Shown here: piece by piece, positions 1 through 6,846 of the stretch
Position numbering within the stretch: the first letter of the stretch is position 1
Layout of the letters: each line of letters opens with the position of its first letter
DNA from: Clostridia bacterium
GTDB taxonomy: Bacteria > Bacillota > Clostridia > Christensenellales > Aristaeellaceae
Direction of reading: 5' to 3'
Length of the DNA stretch: 8,333 nt
Assembly: GCA_017412445.1 (NCBI GenBank)
Contig: JAFPYA010000176.1
Span: 1-8,333, forward strand
Notes under the pieces: generated by a model
What the model saw: only the letters and a program-made list of their open reading frames with translations
Database searches by the model: none
Told to the model about the DNA's origin: nothing
Program-made: the position numbers and the translations under genes

Positions 1-1
1 T

Positions 2-904
2 CCCACGAAGGACGGAACCGTTTACGTGCGCAAAGTGGCTGGCGCGGGTCAGCCCATCGCAGGCGTCGCCAACAACGGCGATACGCTTTTGATACTCAAA
101 AAGGGAAACACCTGGCATAAGGTGCGTGTGTTGCGCACCGGCGTCGAGGGCTATATGTACGGCGCATACATAAGATTCATTTCTTCTGGCTCATCGAGTT
201 CTTCGGGTTCGTCTGGATCGTCAGGTTCCTCAGGCTCAGCCGGTTCTTCTTCATACTACGATCCGAATTACCACTCCGACCCATCCAGAACCGATAGCGA
301 TACCGTCATGAATAAATACGGCTATGTAAATTCGAGCGACGGCTACGCCAACCTGCGCTGGGGCCCCGGCACGAACTACCCCATTATCGCAAAGGAATAT
401 CAAGGCGGCGAATTGTGGCTGTTTGAGCAGAACGGTTCCTGGTACCGCTGCAGAGACAACTCCGGCAGAATCGGTTACGTAAACCGTAACCTCATCACCG
501 TCGGCGCAACGATCAGCAACTACAGCGGCAAGACCGGCGTGATTCGCTCAAGCGACGGTTATGCCAGCGTGCGCTCGGGTCCTTCCACCTCATATTCACA
601 GCTCTACACCATGAACGTCGGCCAGTCCGTCACAGCCTATACCAGCTCAGGCGAGTGGCTCAAGGTAACTGCACCCGGCAGTTGGTCAGATGCCTACATA
701 TTCAGACAGCTCGTGCGCTTCTACAGCCGCGCCGTAACAACCGGCAACGTGAATATACGCACAGGCCCGGGCACCTCGTACTCCAAGATTGGCGTGCTCT
801 ACAATGGCACAAACGTTACGCTGCTTGCCACGAACGGCTCATTTTGCCGTGTGGACACAGGCTACTGCATAGGCTATGTAAGCAACAAATATCTGAGCTA
901 CTAA
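2..904 (+). CDS. Tandem SH3b-domain protein, C-terminal part (5' end outside window)
   Basis: The reading frame is open from the first bases, and residues PTKDGTVY lie directly before the first in-frame GTG at 26. That GTG therefore codes an internal valine, and the gene begins upstream of the window. The 300 visible residues contain four bacterial SH3 (SH3b/SH3_3-like) repeats at about 8-58, 106-167, 177-241 and 244-300. They are recognisable from motifs such as DGYANLRWGPGTNYP, DGYASVRSGPSTSY and VNIRTGPGTSYSKIG, each followed by a G-W/F-K/R-V type strand and a closing GYV/Y segment. A Ser/Gly linker at about 61-84 separates repeat 1 from the rest. In Bacillota such repeats usually bind cell-wall peptidoglycan or target an exported hydrolase, so an extracytoplasmic role is likely. 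The catalytic part, if there is one, is not visible. The stop is TAA at 902-904. Domain call is firm; overall function is unknown. Confidence 0.88.
   Translation, partial: PTKDGTVYVRKVAGAGQPIAGVANNGDTLLILKKGNTWHKVRVLRTGVEGYMYGAYIRFISSGSSSSSGSSGSSGSSGSAGSSSYYDPNYHSDPSRTDSDTVMNKYGYVNSSDGYANLRWGPGTNYPIIAKEYQGGELWLFEQNGSWYRCRDNSGRIGYVNRNLITVGATISNYSGKTGVIRSSDGYASVRSGPSTSYSQLYTMNVGQSVTAYTSSGEWLKVTAPGSWSDAYIFRQLVRFYSRAVTTGNVNIRTGPGTSYSKIGVLYNGTNVTLLATNGSFCRVDTGYCIGYVSNKYLSY
182..253 (+). repeat. Ser/Gly-rich linker with degenerate 9-nt micro-repeats
   Basis: This stretch encodes roughly 24 residues made almost only of serine and glycine, plus one alanine, with a repeating Gly-Ser-Ser unit. At the DNA level it is a degenerate 9-base periodicity (variants of TCxGGxTCx). 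It acts as a flexible spacer between the first SH3b repeat and the following three. Serine codons vary between copies (TCT, TCA, TCG, TCC, AGT, AGC), so the repeat looks old or selected at protein level and not freshly expanded. Confidence 0.75.
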
Positions 905-918
905 ATCGTAAATTTTCT

Positions 919-947
919 TTGACACAGGTTTTGCCCTGTGATATAAT
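919..947 (+). promoter_or_regulatory. Perfect consensus sigma-A promoter for the xylan operon
   Basis: TTGACA at 919-924 and TATAAT at 942-947 are separated by exactly 17 bases, so all twelve core positions match the housekeeping consensus. The predicted start of transcription is about 953-955, giving a leader of about 48 bases before the oxidoreductase ATG at 1003. No other promoter was recognised between here and the terminator at 6847, so it probably drives all four genes. A promoter this strong before sugar-use genes would be expected to need repression; the overlapping palindrome is a candidate site. Confidence 0.88.
923..940 (+). promoter_or_regulatory. Candidate operator: 6-bp palindrome overlapping -35 and spacer
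   Basis: CACAGG (923-928) and CCTGTG (935-940) form a perfect inverted repeat around a 6-base centre (TTTTGC). It overlaps the last two bases of the -35 box and fills most of the promoter spacer, a typical position for a repressor that blocks RNA polymerase. It is not followed by a T-run, so it is unlikely to be a terminator. It matches neither the catabolite (cre) consensus nor the AraR operator as I know them. The regulator is not in the window, and six-base arms can occur by chance. Confidence 0.4.
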
Positions 948-948
948 G

Positions 949-988
949 TGAGTCGTAAAAGAAAGAGCTTTTACGGCTCATATTTTTT
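949..988 (+). terminator. Intrinsic terminator-like hairpin straddling the predicted transcription start
   Basis: Arms 949-961 (TGAGTCGTAAAAG) and 968-980 (CTTTTACGGCTCA) pair over 13 positions, twelve Watson-Crick and one G-U, around a 6-base loop. TATTTTTT follows at 981-988. RNA reading through from the SH3b gene would contain the whole stem and should terminate here. RNA started from the operon promoter (about 954) would lack the outer five pairs and begin almost directly with the inner 8-bp stem, still followed by the U-run. The element could therefore insulate the operon from upstream transcription while leaving its own transcript a protective 5' stem-loop. Structure is seen; function is inferred. 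Confidence 0.7.
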
Positions 989-1002
989 CAGGAGGTATTT
1001 TT

Positions 1003-2163
1003 ATGGGCGATGCAGTATTAAGTCAATTCACTCAGGCGTTTGAAACTGAGAAAAAGCAATCCTCGCGCAGAGTTAAGGTGGGTTTGGTAGGCTGCGGCTG
1101 GATAGCCGAAAGCCATATCGAATGCTACAAGCAAATGGATGATGTGGATCTCGTAGCCGCTGCGGATCTCATACCCGGAAAGGCCGAAGAATTCATGCGC
1201 AGGTACGGCGTCGAAGGCGTACGCTTTTATCCTGATCACAAGGCAATGATCGACGCAGAGGATTTGGACGTAGTTGACGTTTGCACTTACAACACTCAGC
1301 ACGCAGCGCCCACGATATACGCTCTGGACCACGGCATGAACGTACTGCTTGAAAAGCCCTTCACCGTGACGCTTGATGAGGCTGTAGCTGTCTGCCGCGC
1401 CGAAAAGCGTAGCGGTAAGCTGCTCTCCATAGGCTTCCAGCCCCGCTGCGATATAAACATGCAGCTCATAAAGAAAATAGTCGAAAGCGGTGCGCTGGGC
1501 AAGGTTTACTATATCCAAACCGGCGGCGGCAGACGCAGAGGCATTCCCAACAGTACCTTCATCGAAAAGGAGACTGGCGGCATAGGCGCATTGGGCGACA
1601 TAGGCTGTTATTCACTGGATATGGTGCTTAACGCCGTGGGCTATCCCAAACCCCTCACAGTTTCCGGCTATAAGAGCGCCTATTTTGGCACAAATCCCCT
1701 TTACCAATATCCAGACAAGTTCCATACTGCCGAAGAGAACGCGGCGCGCTTCAGCGTAGACGATTTTGCGGCCGGCTTCATACGCCTTGAAGGCGACATA
1801 ATTCTCGACTTCCGCATCAGCTGGGCAATGCACCTTGACACCCCCGGTGACACCGTCATTTTGGGCACAAAAGCCGCGCTAAGGATTCCATCCACCGATT
1901 GCTGGAACGGCACAGTCGGCGGCCAGATGACGCTGTATCACGACCTTGCTGGCGTACAGATGGAGGAAAAAATACCGATACTCAAAAACAGCGGCGAAGG
2001 CCTTTTCTATAAAAAGATTCGCAGCTTCCTCGACGCCGTGCTCGAAGGCGGCTCGGCTCCCGTCCCCTCGTCACAAATACTGTACAATCAGGCCATCATA
2101 GACGGCATCTGTAAAAGCGCGGAGCTTGGCAAGGAAATCGAAATCAACATACCAGAAATCTGA
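1003..2163 (+). CDS. Gfo/Idh/MocA-family NAD(P)-dependent oxidoreductase
   Basis: A 386-residue protein of the family that oxidises or reduces sugars and cyclitols with NAD(P). The N-terminal Rossmann strand VKVGLVGCGWIAESH (about 24-38) carries the dinucleotide-binding glycine motif. EKP at 117-119 holds the usual catalytic/cofactor lysine. GDIGCYSLD at 198-206 matches the family's D-x-G-x-H/Y-x-x-D motif, with tyrosine (Tyr203) where many members have histidine; tyrosine also occurs there in the glucose-fructose oxidoreductase branch. The C-terminal half is the family's substrate-binding sheet domain. The start is fixed by AGGAGG at 990-995, seven bases before the ATG, giving an unusual hydrophilic extension of about 23 residues before the first Rossmann strand. 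No signal peptide is seen. It is the first gene of the operon, and the next ATG is 58 bases downstream. The substrate cannot be read from sequence; a pentose or uronate related to xylan is a guess from context. Confidence 0.9.
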   Translation: MGDAVLSQFTQAFETEKKQSSRRVKVGLVGCGWIAESHIECYKQMDDVDLVAAADLIPGKAEEFMRRYGVEGVRFYPDHKAMIDAEDLDVVDVCTYNTQHAAPTIYALDHGMNVLLEKPFTVTLDEAVAVCRAEKRSGKLLSIGFQPRCDINMQLIKKIVESGALGKVYYIQTGGGRRRGIPNSTFIEKETGGIGALGDIGCYSLDMVLNAVGYPKPLTVSGYKSAYFGTNPLYQYPDKFHTAEENAARFSVDDFAAGFIRLEGDIILDFRISWAMHLDTPGDTVILGTKAALRIPSTDCWNGTVGGQMTLYHDLAGVQMEEKIPILKNSGEGLFYKKIRSFLDAVLEGGSAPVPSSQILYNQAIIDGICKSAELGKEIEINIPEI

Positions 2164-2170
2164 CAAAGCC

Positions 2171-2200
2171 ATATCCGGCCGCTTCAGTGCGGTCGGATAT
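2171..2200 (+). other. Intercistronic hairpin without a U-run
   Basis: ATATCCGGCCGC (2171-2182) pairs with GCGGTCGGATAT (2189-2200) over 12 positions with one G-U, around a 6-base loop (TTCAGT). The next bases are ATCTGTATTC, so there is no U-tract and it is not a standard intrinsic terminator. It lies between the oxidoreductase stop (2163) and the amidohydrolase Shine-Dalgarno (2211-2216), which it leaves free. A likely role is shielding the upstream mRNA 3' end or marking a processing point that sets different levels for the first and later genes. Confidence 0.6.
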
Positions 2201-2221
2201 ATCTGTATTCAGGAGGTTAAC

Positions 2222-3364
2222 ATGATAATTAAGAATGCTTGCATACACGACGCTGTGAACCGCGAGGCATATGAAGGCGATATACTTGTGCAAGGCGGCA
2301 AAATTTCGCGCATAGGCTATAACCTCAGCTGCGAAGGCGAAGAAGTCGTCGACGTAAAGGGTCTTAACGTATTTCCGGGTTTTGTTGAATGTCACGGCCA
2401 CATAGGTCTTGACGGCTGGGGTATCGGTTACGAAGGTCAGGATTATAACGAATACGGCGACATCAATTCCCCCCAGCTAAGAGCCATAGACGCGCTGAAT
2501 CCGAGAGATTATGCGCTGACTGAAGCGCGCGAAGCCGGCGTTACCACGTTGAACATCGGTCCCGGCAGTGCAAATGTGCTTGGCGGCACGTTCGCGGCAT
2601 TTAAGCCCTATGGCTTAAGAATCGACAACATGATAATTAAACAGCCCACTGCCATGAAATGTGCATTTGGCGAGAATCCCAAGCGCTGTTACAAAGACAA
2701 GGCCAATTCCAGCCGAATGACCACCGCAGCGAGGCTTAGAGAAATGCTCTTCAAGGCCAAGGAATACGCTTGCAAAAAGGAGCTGAACAAGGACAATCCC
2801 GAAAAGCAGCCTGCCTTCGACATGAAGCTTGAGGCACTAATACCCGTTATCAAAGGGGAGCTGCCGCTGAAAGCACACGCTCATCAGGCAAACGACATAT
2901 TTACCGCGATACGCATAGCCAAAGAGTTCAACCTTAAGCTCACGCTCGAGCACGTGACCGAAGGGCATTTGATTGCCGACGAGTTGGCCAAGGAAAACTA
3001 TATGTTGGCCGTTGGTCCTACGCTTGGCCATGCGACCAAGTTTGAGCTCAAGGACAAAAGCTGGACTACGCCGGGCGTACTTTCAAATGCAGGTTGCCAC
3101 GTGTCGATAATCACCGATTCACCCGTGATACCTCAAAAGTATCTGCCCATCTGCGCGGGGCTTGCGGTAAAGGCAGGGATGGATCCCTTTGACGCCCTCA
3201 AGGCTGTTACCATTAATCCCGCACGGCATACAGGCGTCTCGGATCGAGTAGGTTCTCTTGAGGTCGGCAAGGACGCGGACATATTCGTATGCGACGGTGA
3301 CCCGTTTGAAATCAACTGTGTAAGCAAATATGTATTCATTAACGGCGTAAACGTGCTTAACTGA
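2222..3364 (+). CDS. Metal-dependent amidohydrolase, imidazolonepropionase-related (COG1228-like)
   Basis: A 380-residue amidohydrolase-superfamily enzyme with a complete metal-site outline: His58-Gly-His60 after FPGFVEC (strand 1), His219 and His221 in KAHAHQANDI, His244 in LTLEHVTEGH, and Asp299 in IITDSP (strand 8). The subfamily-type segment FGENPKR lies near 149-155. The N- and C-terminal ends (about 1-50 and 340-380) form the small beta-sandwich that flanks the barrel in this superfamily, including the closing GSLEVGKDADIFVCDGDP. The ATG at 2222 is chosen over an in-frame ATG at 2126, because AGGAGG sits five bases before it, 2126 lies inside the upstream gene, and homology begins at MIIKNACIHD. 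No signal peptide is seen, so it is cytoplasmic. The subfamily is mostly uncharacterised. Its place between a sugar oxidoreductase and two glycoside hydrolases argues against histidine breakdown and suggests hydrolysis of a lactone, amide or substituent from plant material; this is inference. Confidence 0.87.
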   Translation: MIIKNACIHDAVNREAYEGDILVQGGKISRIGYNLSCEGEEVVDVKGLNVFPGFVECHGHIGLDGWGIGYEGQDYNEYGDINSPQLRAIDALNPRDYALTEAREAGVTTLNIGPGSANVLGGTFAAFKPYGLRIDNMIIKQPTAMKCAFGENPKRCYKDKANSSRMTTAARLREMLFKAKEYACKKELNKDNPEKQPAFDMKLEALIPVIKGELPLKAHAHQANDIFTAIRIAKEFNLKLTLEHVTEGHLIADELAKENYMLAVGPTLGHATKFELKDKSWTTPGVLSNAGCHVSIITDSPVIPQKYLPICAGLAVKAGMDPFDALKAVTINPARHTGVSDRVGSLEVGKDADIFVCDGDPFEINCVSKYVFINGVNVLN

Positions 3365-3397
3365 TTTCAACTTTCACAATGAGGAGATTAACCGAAT

Positions 3398-5326
3398 ATG
3401 CAGAAGGTGACAGCCAAAAACGTAACCATGCATCCATCGTTCATCAGGGCGCTGATGGATCGCGTGGCGGATAAGATGATTCCCTATCAATGGGAAGCGC
3501 TCAACGACCGCATACCCGACGCTGACCCAAGCTATTGCATACGCAATTTCAAGGCTGCAGCGCACCTCGTGGATGCGCCGCATGCGGGATGTGTGTTTCA
3601 GGACAGCGACCTGGCAAAGTGGCTCGAGGCCGCAAGCTATATGCTTTTATGGCGTGATGACCCCGAAACCGAAAAGAATATAGACGAAGTTGTCGAGATA
3701 ATGCGCAAGGCTCAAATGGAAGACGGGTATCTGGACACATACTATCAGCTTACCGACATCGACCAGCGCTTCACGAACCTCAGGGATAATCATGAGCTTT
3801 ACTGCGCCGGACATCTTTTGGAGGCCGCTGTAGCTTATTTTGACGCCACAGGCAAGCGAGAATTTCTCGACATAATGCTCAAGTACGTGGATCTGATAGA
3901 CGCGACTTTCGGCAGCGCAGAGGACAAAAAGCATGGTTATCCCGGGCATGAAGAGATAGAGCTTGCGCTGGTCAAGCTATACGGCATCACCCACGACCCA
4001 AAGCATTTGAATCTCGCAAAATACTTCATAGACGAGCGCGGCAGCCAAAGGCATTACTTTGACGAAGAAGCAAAGCTACGAGGAGGCTCCCCCGCATGGG
4101 CGCATAGCGTATACGAGCGCAACTCTTACTATCAGGCCTCCGAGCCTGTCAGAAGCCAAATGCATGCACTGGGACATGCCGTAAGACAGGTATATCTGCT
4201 TACAGGCATGGCTGAAGTAGCACGAGAAACAAATGATGAAAGCCTCAAGCTCGCATGCAAGCGCATGTGGAACAACATAACCCGAAAGCAGATGTACATT
4301 ACCGGTGCCGTCGGTCAAACTGCCTTCGGCGAGGCGTTCACCTACGATTTTGACTTGCCTAACGATACAGTTTACGGCGAAACCTGCGCATCCATTGCCA
4401 TGTTCTTCTTTGCACAAAGCATGCTGCGCCTTGAAACAAAGGGTGAATACGGCGACATAATGGATACTATGCTCTACAACGGCACAATATCTGGCATGAA
4501 CCTCGAGGGCAACCGGTTTTTCTATGTAAATCCGCTTGAGTGCATTCCCGAGCGCAGCGAAAAGAGCCAGATCATACGCCACATAAAACCCGTAAGGCAA
4601 AAGTGGTTCGGCTGTGCCTGCTGTCCGCCAAACCTTGCCCGCATGATTACGAGCCTGCCCTCCTGCATATTTACAAGCGAAGGAAACTCGCTGTATATGA
4701 ATCTGTACACCTGCTGTGACCTTGACTTAAAGCTCGATAACGGCCGCGTGGCATTGAGCTGCGAAACCGATTATCCTCAAAGCGGCTTAATCAGAATAAA
4801 AATCGCTCACAGCTTTGATGGCTTTGCTCTCAACTTACGTCTGCCTGCCTGGGTAAGAAGCTACGAGCTTAGGGTGAACGGTGAGCAGCGCATAAGCACG
4901 ATGGACAACGGCTACGTTGCGCTCGGCGCACTGAAAGATGGTGATGAAATAGTTTACGAGCTTCACATGCCAGTAGATGTGGTAAGAGCCAACCCCAGAG
5001 TATCTCAGGACGCAGGGCTCATCGCCATCAGGCGCGGTCCCATGGTGTATTGTCTTGAGGAAATCGACAACGGTGCAAATCTCGCAAATATCAGCATCTC
5101 GCCCAAGAGCGAATTCACTGCAGTATATGACAAGGAGAAGCTCGGCGGAATAACCGAGATCTCCTGCCCGGCAAAGCGCATAAGCCTTGAAGGCTGGGAC
5201 GAATACGAATTATACGCTTCAAACCGTGAACCAATATATGAGGATTTTACCGCGCGCTTCGTGCCCTATTACAGCTGGAACAATCGCGGCAAAGGTGAGA
5301 TGCGCGTATGGATCAAAACCCATTAA
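3398..5326 (+). CDS. GH127 (DUF1680) beta-L-arabinofuranosidase-type glycoside hydrolase, cytoplasmic
   Basis: A 642-residue glycoside hydrolase of family GH127, whose founding member (HypBA1 of Bifidobacterium longum) removes beta-L-arabinofuranose using a zinc-bound cysteine nucleophile. The catalytic set appears complete. Glu312 (in GEAFTYDFDLPND) fits the acid/base. Glu328 and Cys330 (YGETCAS), with Cys408 and Cys409 (GCACCPPN), fit the three-Cys/one-Glu zinc site, and Cys408 fits the nucleophile. The 16-residue spacing from Glu312 to Glu328 equals that between Glu322 and Glu338 of HypBA1, as I recall those positions. Residues about 1-420 form the alpha/alpha barrel and about 425-642 the beta-sandwich part. 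No signal peptide is seen, so it should act inside the cell on imported oligosaccharides. GAGGAG at 3381-3386 is 11 bases before the ATG, slightly long. It starts 33 bases after the amidohydrolase stop. Some DUF1680 relatives have other specificities, so the exact sugar is less sure than the family. Confidence 0.92.
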   Translation: MQKVTAKNVTMHPSFIRALMDRVADKMIPYQWEALNDRIPDADPSYCIRNFKAAAHLVDAPHAGCVFQDSDLAKWLEAASYMLLWRDDPETEKNIDEVVEIMRKAQMEDGYLDTYYQLTDIDQRFTNLRDNHELYCAGHLLEAAVAYFDATGKREFLDIMLKYVDLIDATFGSAEDKKHGYPGHEEIELALVKLYGITHDPKHLNLAKYFIDERGSQRHYFDEEAKLRGGSPAWAHSVYERNSYYQASEPVRSQMHALGHAVRQVYLLTGMAEVARETNDESLKLACKRMWNNITRKQMYITGAVGQTAFGEAFTYDFDLPNDTVYGETCASIAMFFFAQSMLRLETKGEYGDIMDTMLYNGTISGMNLEGNRFFYVNPLECIPERSEKSQIIRHIKPVRQKWFGCACCPPNLARMITSLPSCIFTSEGNSLYMNLYTCCDLDLKLDNGRVALSCETDYPQSGLIRIKIAHSFDGFALNLRLPAWVRSYELRVNGEQRISTMDNGYVALGALKDGDEIVYELHMPVDVVRANPRVSQDAGLIAIRRGPMVYCLEEIDNGANLANISISPKSEFTAVYDKEKLGGITEISCPAKRISLEGWDEYELYASNREPIYEDFTARFVPYYSWNNRGKGEMRVWIKTH

Positions 5327-5338
5327 GGAGGACAAATC

Positions 5339-6832
5339 ATGCGTAAAACGATCTGTCTGCTGCTTGCCCTATGCTTCATCTCTGCTTTTACATGGGCTGA
5401 GGGCAATGAGCTTGATTACACATCTGACTTCACTGACGGAACGGACGGCTGGTTCGGCCGCGGCGCCCAGATCGAGGCAATTGACGGCGCGTTGCTGGTA
5501 AGCGGAAGGACAAGCAGTTGGAACTCACCGGGCAGATATTTTGAACTGGTTCCCGGTTCAAAATACGAAATCAGCGTGGATGTGATGCAGGACAGCCTCG
5601 ACAGCGCCGAGCTCATGATCAGCGTTGCGCACACAAAGGACAGAAGGGAAACTTATGAAAATCTTGTACGCGGCAAGGTCGTCAAGGGCGAATGGATTTC
5701 GCTGAACTGCACGTATACCTTCGGGGACTTTGACCAATATATACTGTACGTAGAAACGGTTGGCAACGGCGAGCTTTCCTTTGCCATCAGAAACTTCCAC
5801 GTGAAGGGTGAAGCGCTGTCCTATGATATGACGCTGCCACGTCTCGCCGAAAAGTATTCCCCTTACTTTGATTTCGGCTGCGCGGTCACTCAACTCGAAG
5901 CCCTCAATACTGTGCGTAGGGATTTTTACGTCTCCCAGTTCAATATATTCACCTGCGGCAACGAGCTTAAGCCCGATTATGTAATAGATTTGCCTGCGAG
6001 CGCGGAAAAGGCGAAAGCAGACGACACCGCTGTCGCCGTCAAATTTGACTCTGCAAAGCCTATGCTCGACTATTGCTTCACACACGGGCTCAAGGTTCAT
6101 GGCCATGTGCTTGTATGGCATTCTCAAACGCCGGAGGCTTTTTTCCACGAGGGCTACGACACCGCTAAGCCCTTCGTTTCAAGGGAAGTAATGCTTGCGC
6201 GCCTCGACAATTACATCCGCCTGATAATGGAATACACTTCAGAAACATATCCGGGACTTATAGTCAGCTGGGACGTCGCTAATGAGGTAATAGACGATTC
6301 CACGGGAAAACTGCGCGTTTCAAACTGGACAAGGGTGGTCGGAGACGACTTTGTGGAGCGCGCGTTTGAGATTACACGCAAATACGCTCCTGAAGGGACG
6401 TTGTTATTCTATAATGACTACTCTACTCCCTACGAGCCGAAGCTTAGCGGCATACTTGCGCTGCTCGACCGTCTCATAGCCGAGGGAAAAATAGACGGCT
6501 ACGGCTTCCAGTGCCATTATGAGATGACCACCCCCAGCATCACTGCAGTTCACAATGCGCTTCAGAAGGTCGCGGACAGGGGGCTGCTAATCCGTATAAG
6601 CGAGCTTGACATAAAGGTCTCCGCGCTGAACGACAGCGCCTTCACGATGCAGGCCGGCAGGTATGAAGCGCTTATGAAGGAATTTCTGAGCTTTTCTGAC
6701 AGCATAATTGCCGTGCACACCTGGGGCGTATCGGACGACCTCAGCTGGCTGAGCAACAAATACCCCCTGCTCTTTGATAAAAGCTTAAGCCCAAAACCCG
6801 CATTCTACAGTCTGATAGATCTGGTGTCGTAA
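5339..6832 (+). CDS. Secreted CBM22-GH10 endo-1,4-beta-xylanase
   Basis: A 497-residue modular xylanase. Residues 1-20 are a signal peptide: basic RK, hydrophobic core, and a likely signal peptidase I cut after Thr-Trp-Ala. There is no lipobox. Residues about 24-157 match CBM22, a xylan-binding module, from SGRTSSWNSPGRYF (Trp61), the Tyr106 region and LYVET (Glu139). Residues about 165-497 are a full-length GH10 barrel: GNELKP (208-213), HGHVLVWHSQTP (254-265), acid/base Glu316 in WDVANEV, nucleophile Glu422 in ISELDIKV, and TWGVSDDLSWL (461-471). It cuts the beta-1,4-xylose backbone of xylan outside the cell. No dockerin, SLH or sortase motif is seen, so it is probably released freely. AAGGAGG (5325-5331) overlaps the GH127 stop codon and lies seven bases before the ATG, so translation of the two genes is probably linked. 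It is the last gene before the terminator at 6847. Confidence 0.95.
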   Translation: MRKTICLLLALCFISAFTWAEGNELDYTSDFTDGTDGWFGRGAQIEAIDGALLVSGRTSSWNSPGRYFELVPGSKYEISVDVMQDSLDSAELMISVAHTKDRRETYENLVRGKVVKGEWISLNCTYTFGDFDQYILYVETVGNGELSFAIRNFHVKGEALSYDMTLPRLAEKYSPYFDFGCAVTQLEALNTVRRDFYVSQFNIFTCGNELKPDYVIDLPASAEKAKADDTAVAVKFDSAKPMLDYCFTHGLKVHGHVLVWHSQTPEAFFHEGYDTAKPFVSREVMLARLDNYIRLIMEYTSETYPGLIVSWDVANEVIDDSTGKLRVSNWTRVVGDDFVERAFEITRKYAPEGTLLFYNDYSTPYEPKLSGILALLDRLIAEGKIDGYGFQCHYEMTTPSITAVHNALQKVADRGLLIRISELDIKVSALNDSAFTMQAGRYEALMKEFLSFSDSIIAVHTWGVSDDLSWLSNKYPLLFDKSLSPKPAFYSLIDLVS

Positions 6833-6846
6833 ATATTTCCTTACCA

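Noticed and set aside
182..253. Short direct repeats as a possible CRISPR or mobile-element trace
   Set aside because: The repeats are 9 bases long, in frame, and encode a Gly/Ser linker; there are no spacers or flanking inverted repeats.
26..904. SH3b protein starting at the GTG at 26
   Set aside because: The frame is open upstream to base 2, the preceding residues fit the start of the first SH3b repeat, and no ribosome binding site precedes the GTG.
923..940. The CACAGG/CCTGTG dyad as terminator of the SH3b gene
   Set aside because: The stem is only 6 bp and no T-run follows; the neighbouring 949-988 hairpin is a far better terminator.
655..951. Second + strand frame of 98 codons overlapping the SH3b gene end
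   Set aside because: It overlaps the SH3b repeats in another frame, runs into the promoter region, and has low-complexity basic composition with no ribosome binding site.
1054..1100. Twin-arginine (Tat) export motif in SSRRVKVGLVG of the oxidoreductase
   Set aside because: The arginines run straight into the first Rossmann strand with its GCG motif; there is no separate hydrophobic segment or cleavage site, so the resemblance is accidental.
1018..1518. Minus-strand open frame of 166 codons opposite the oxidoreductase, and similar ones at 4076-4600 and 5558-6148
   Set aside because: They lie wholly opposite well-supported enzymes, show no recognisable domains, and are expected by-products of codon bias on the + strand.
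2126..2221. Longer amidohydrolase starting at the in-frame ATG at 2126
   Set aside because: It would begin inside the oxidoreductase gene and translate through the intercistronic hairpin, and it has no homology to the family. The ATG at 2222 has an AGGAGG five bases upstream.
5339..5398. Lipoprotein signal on the xylanase (cysteines at residues 6 and 12)
   Set aside because: Neither cysteine is preceded by a lipobox (L-A/S-G/A-C); the segment reads as an ordinary signal peptide with a likely cut after residue 20.
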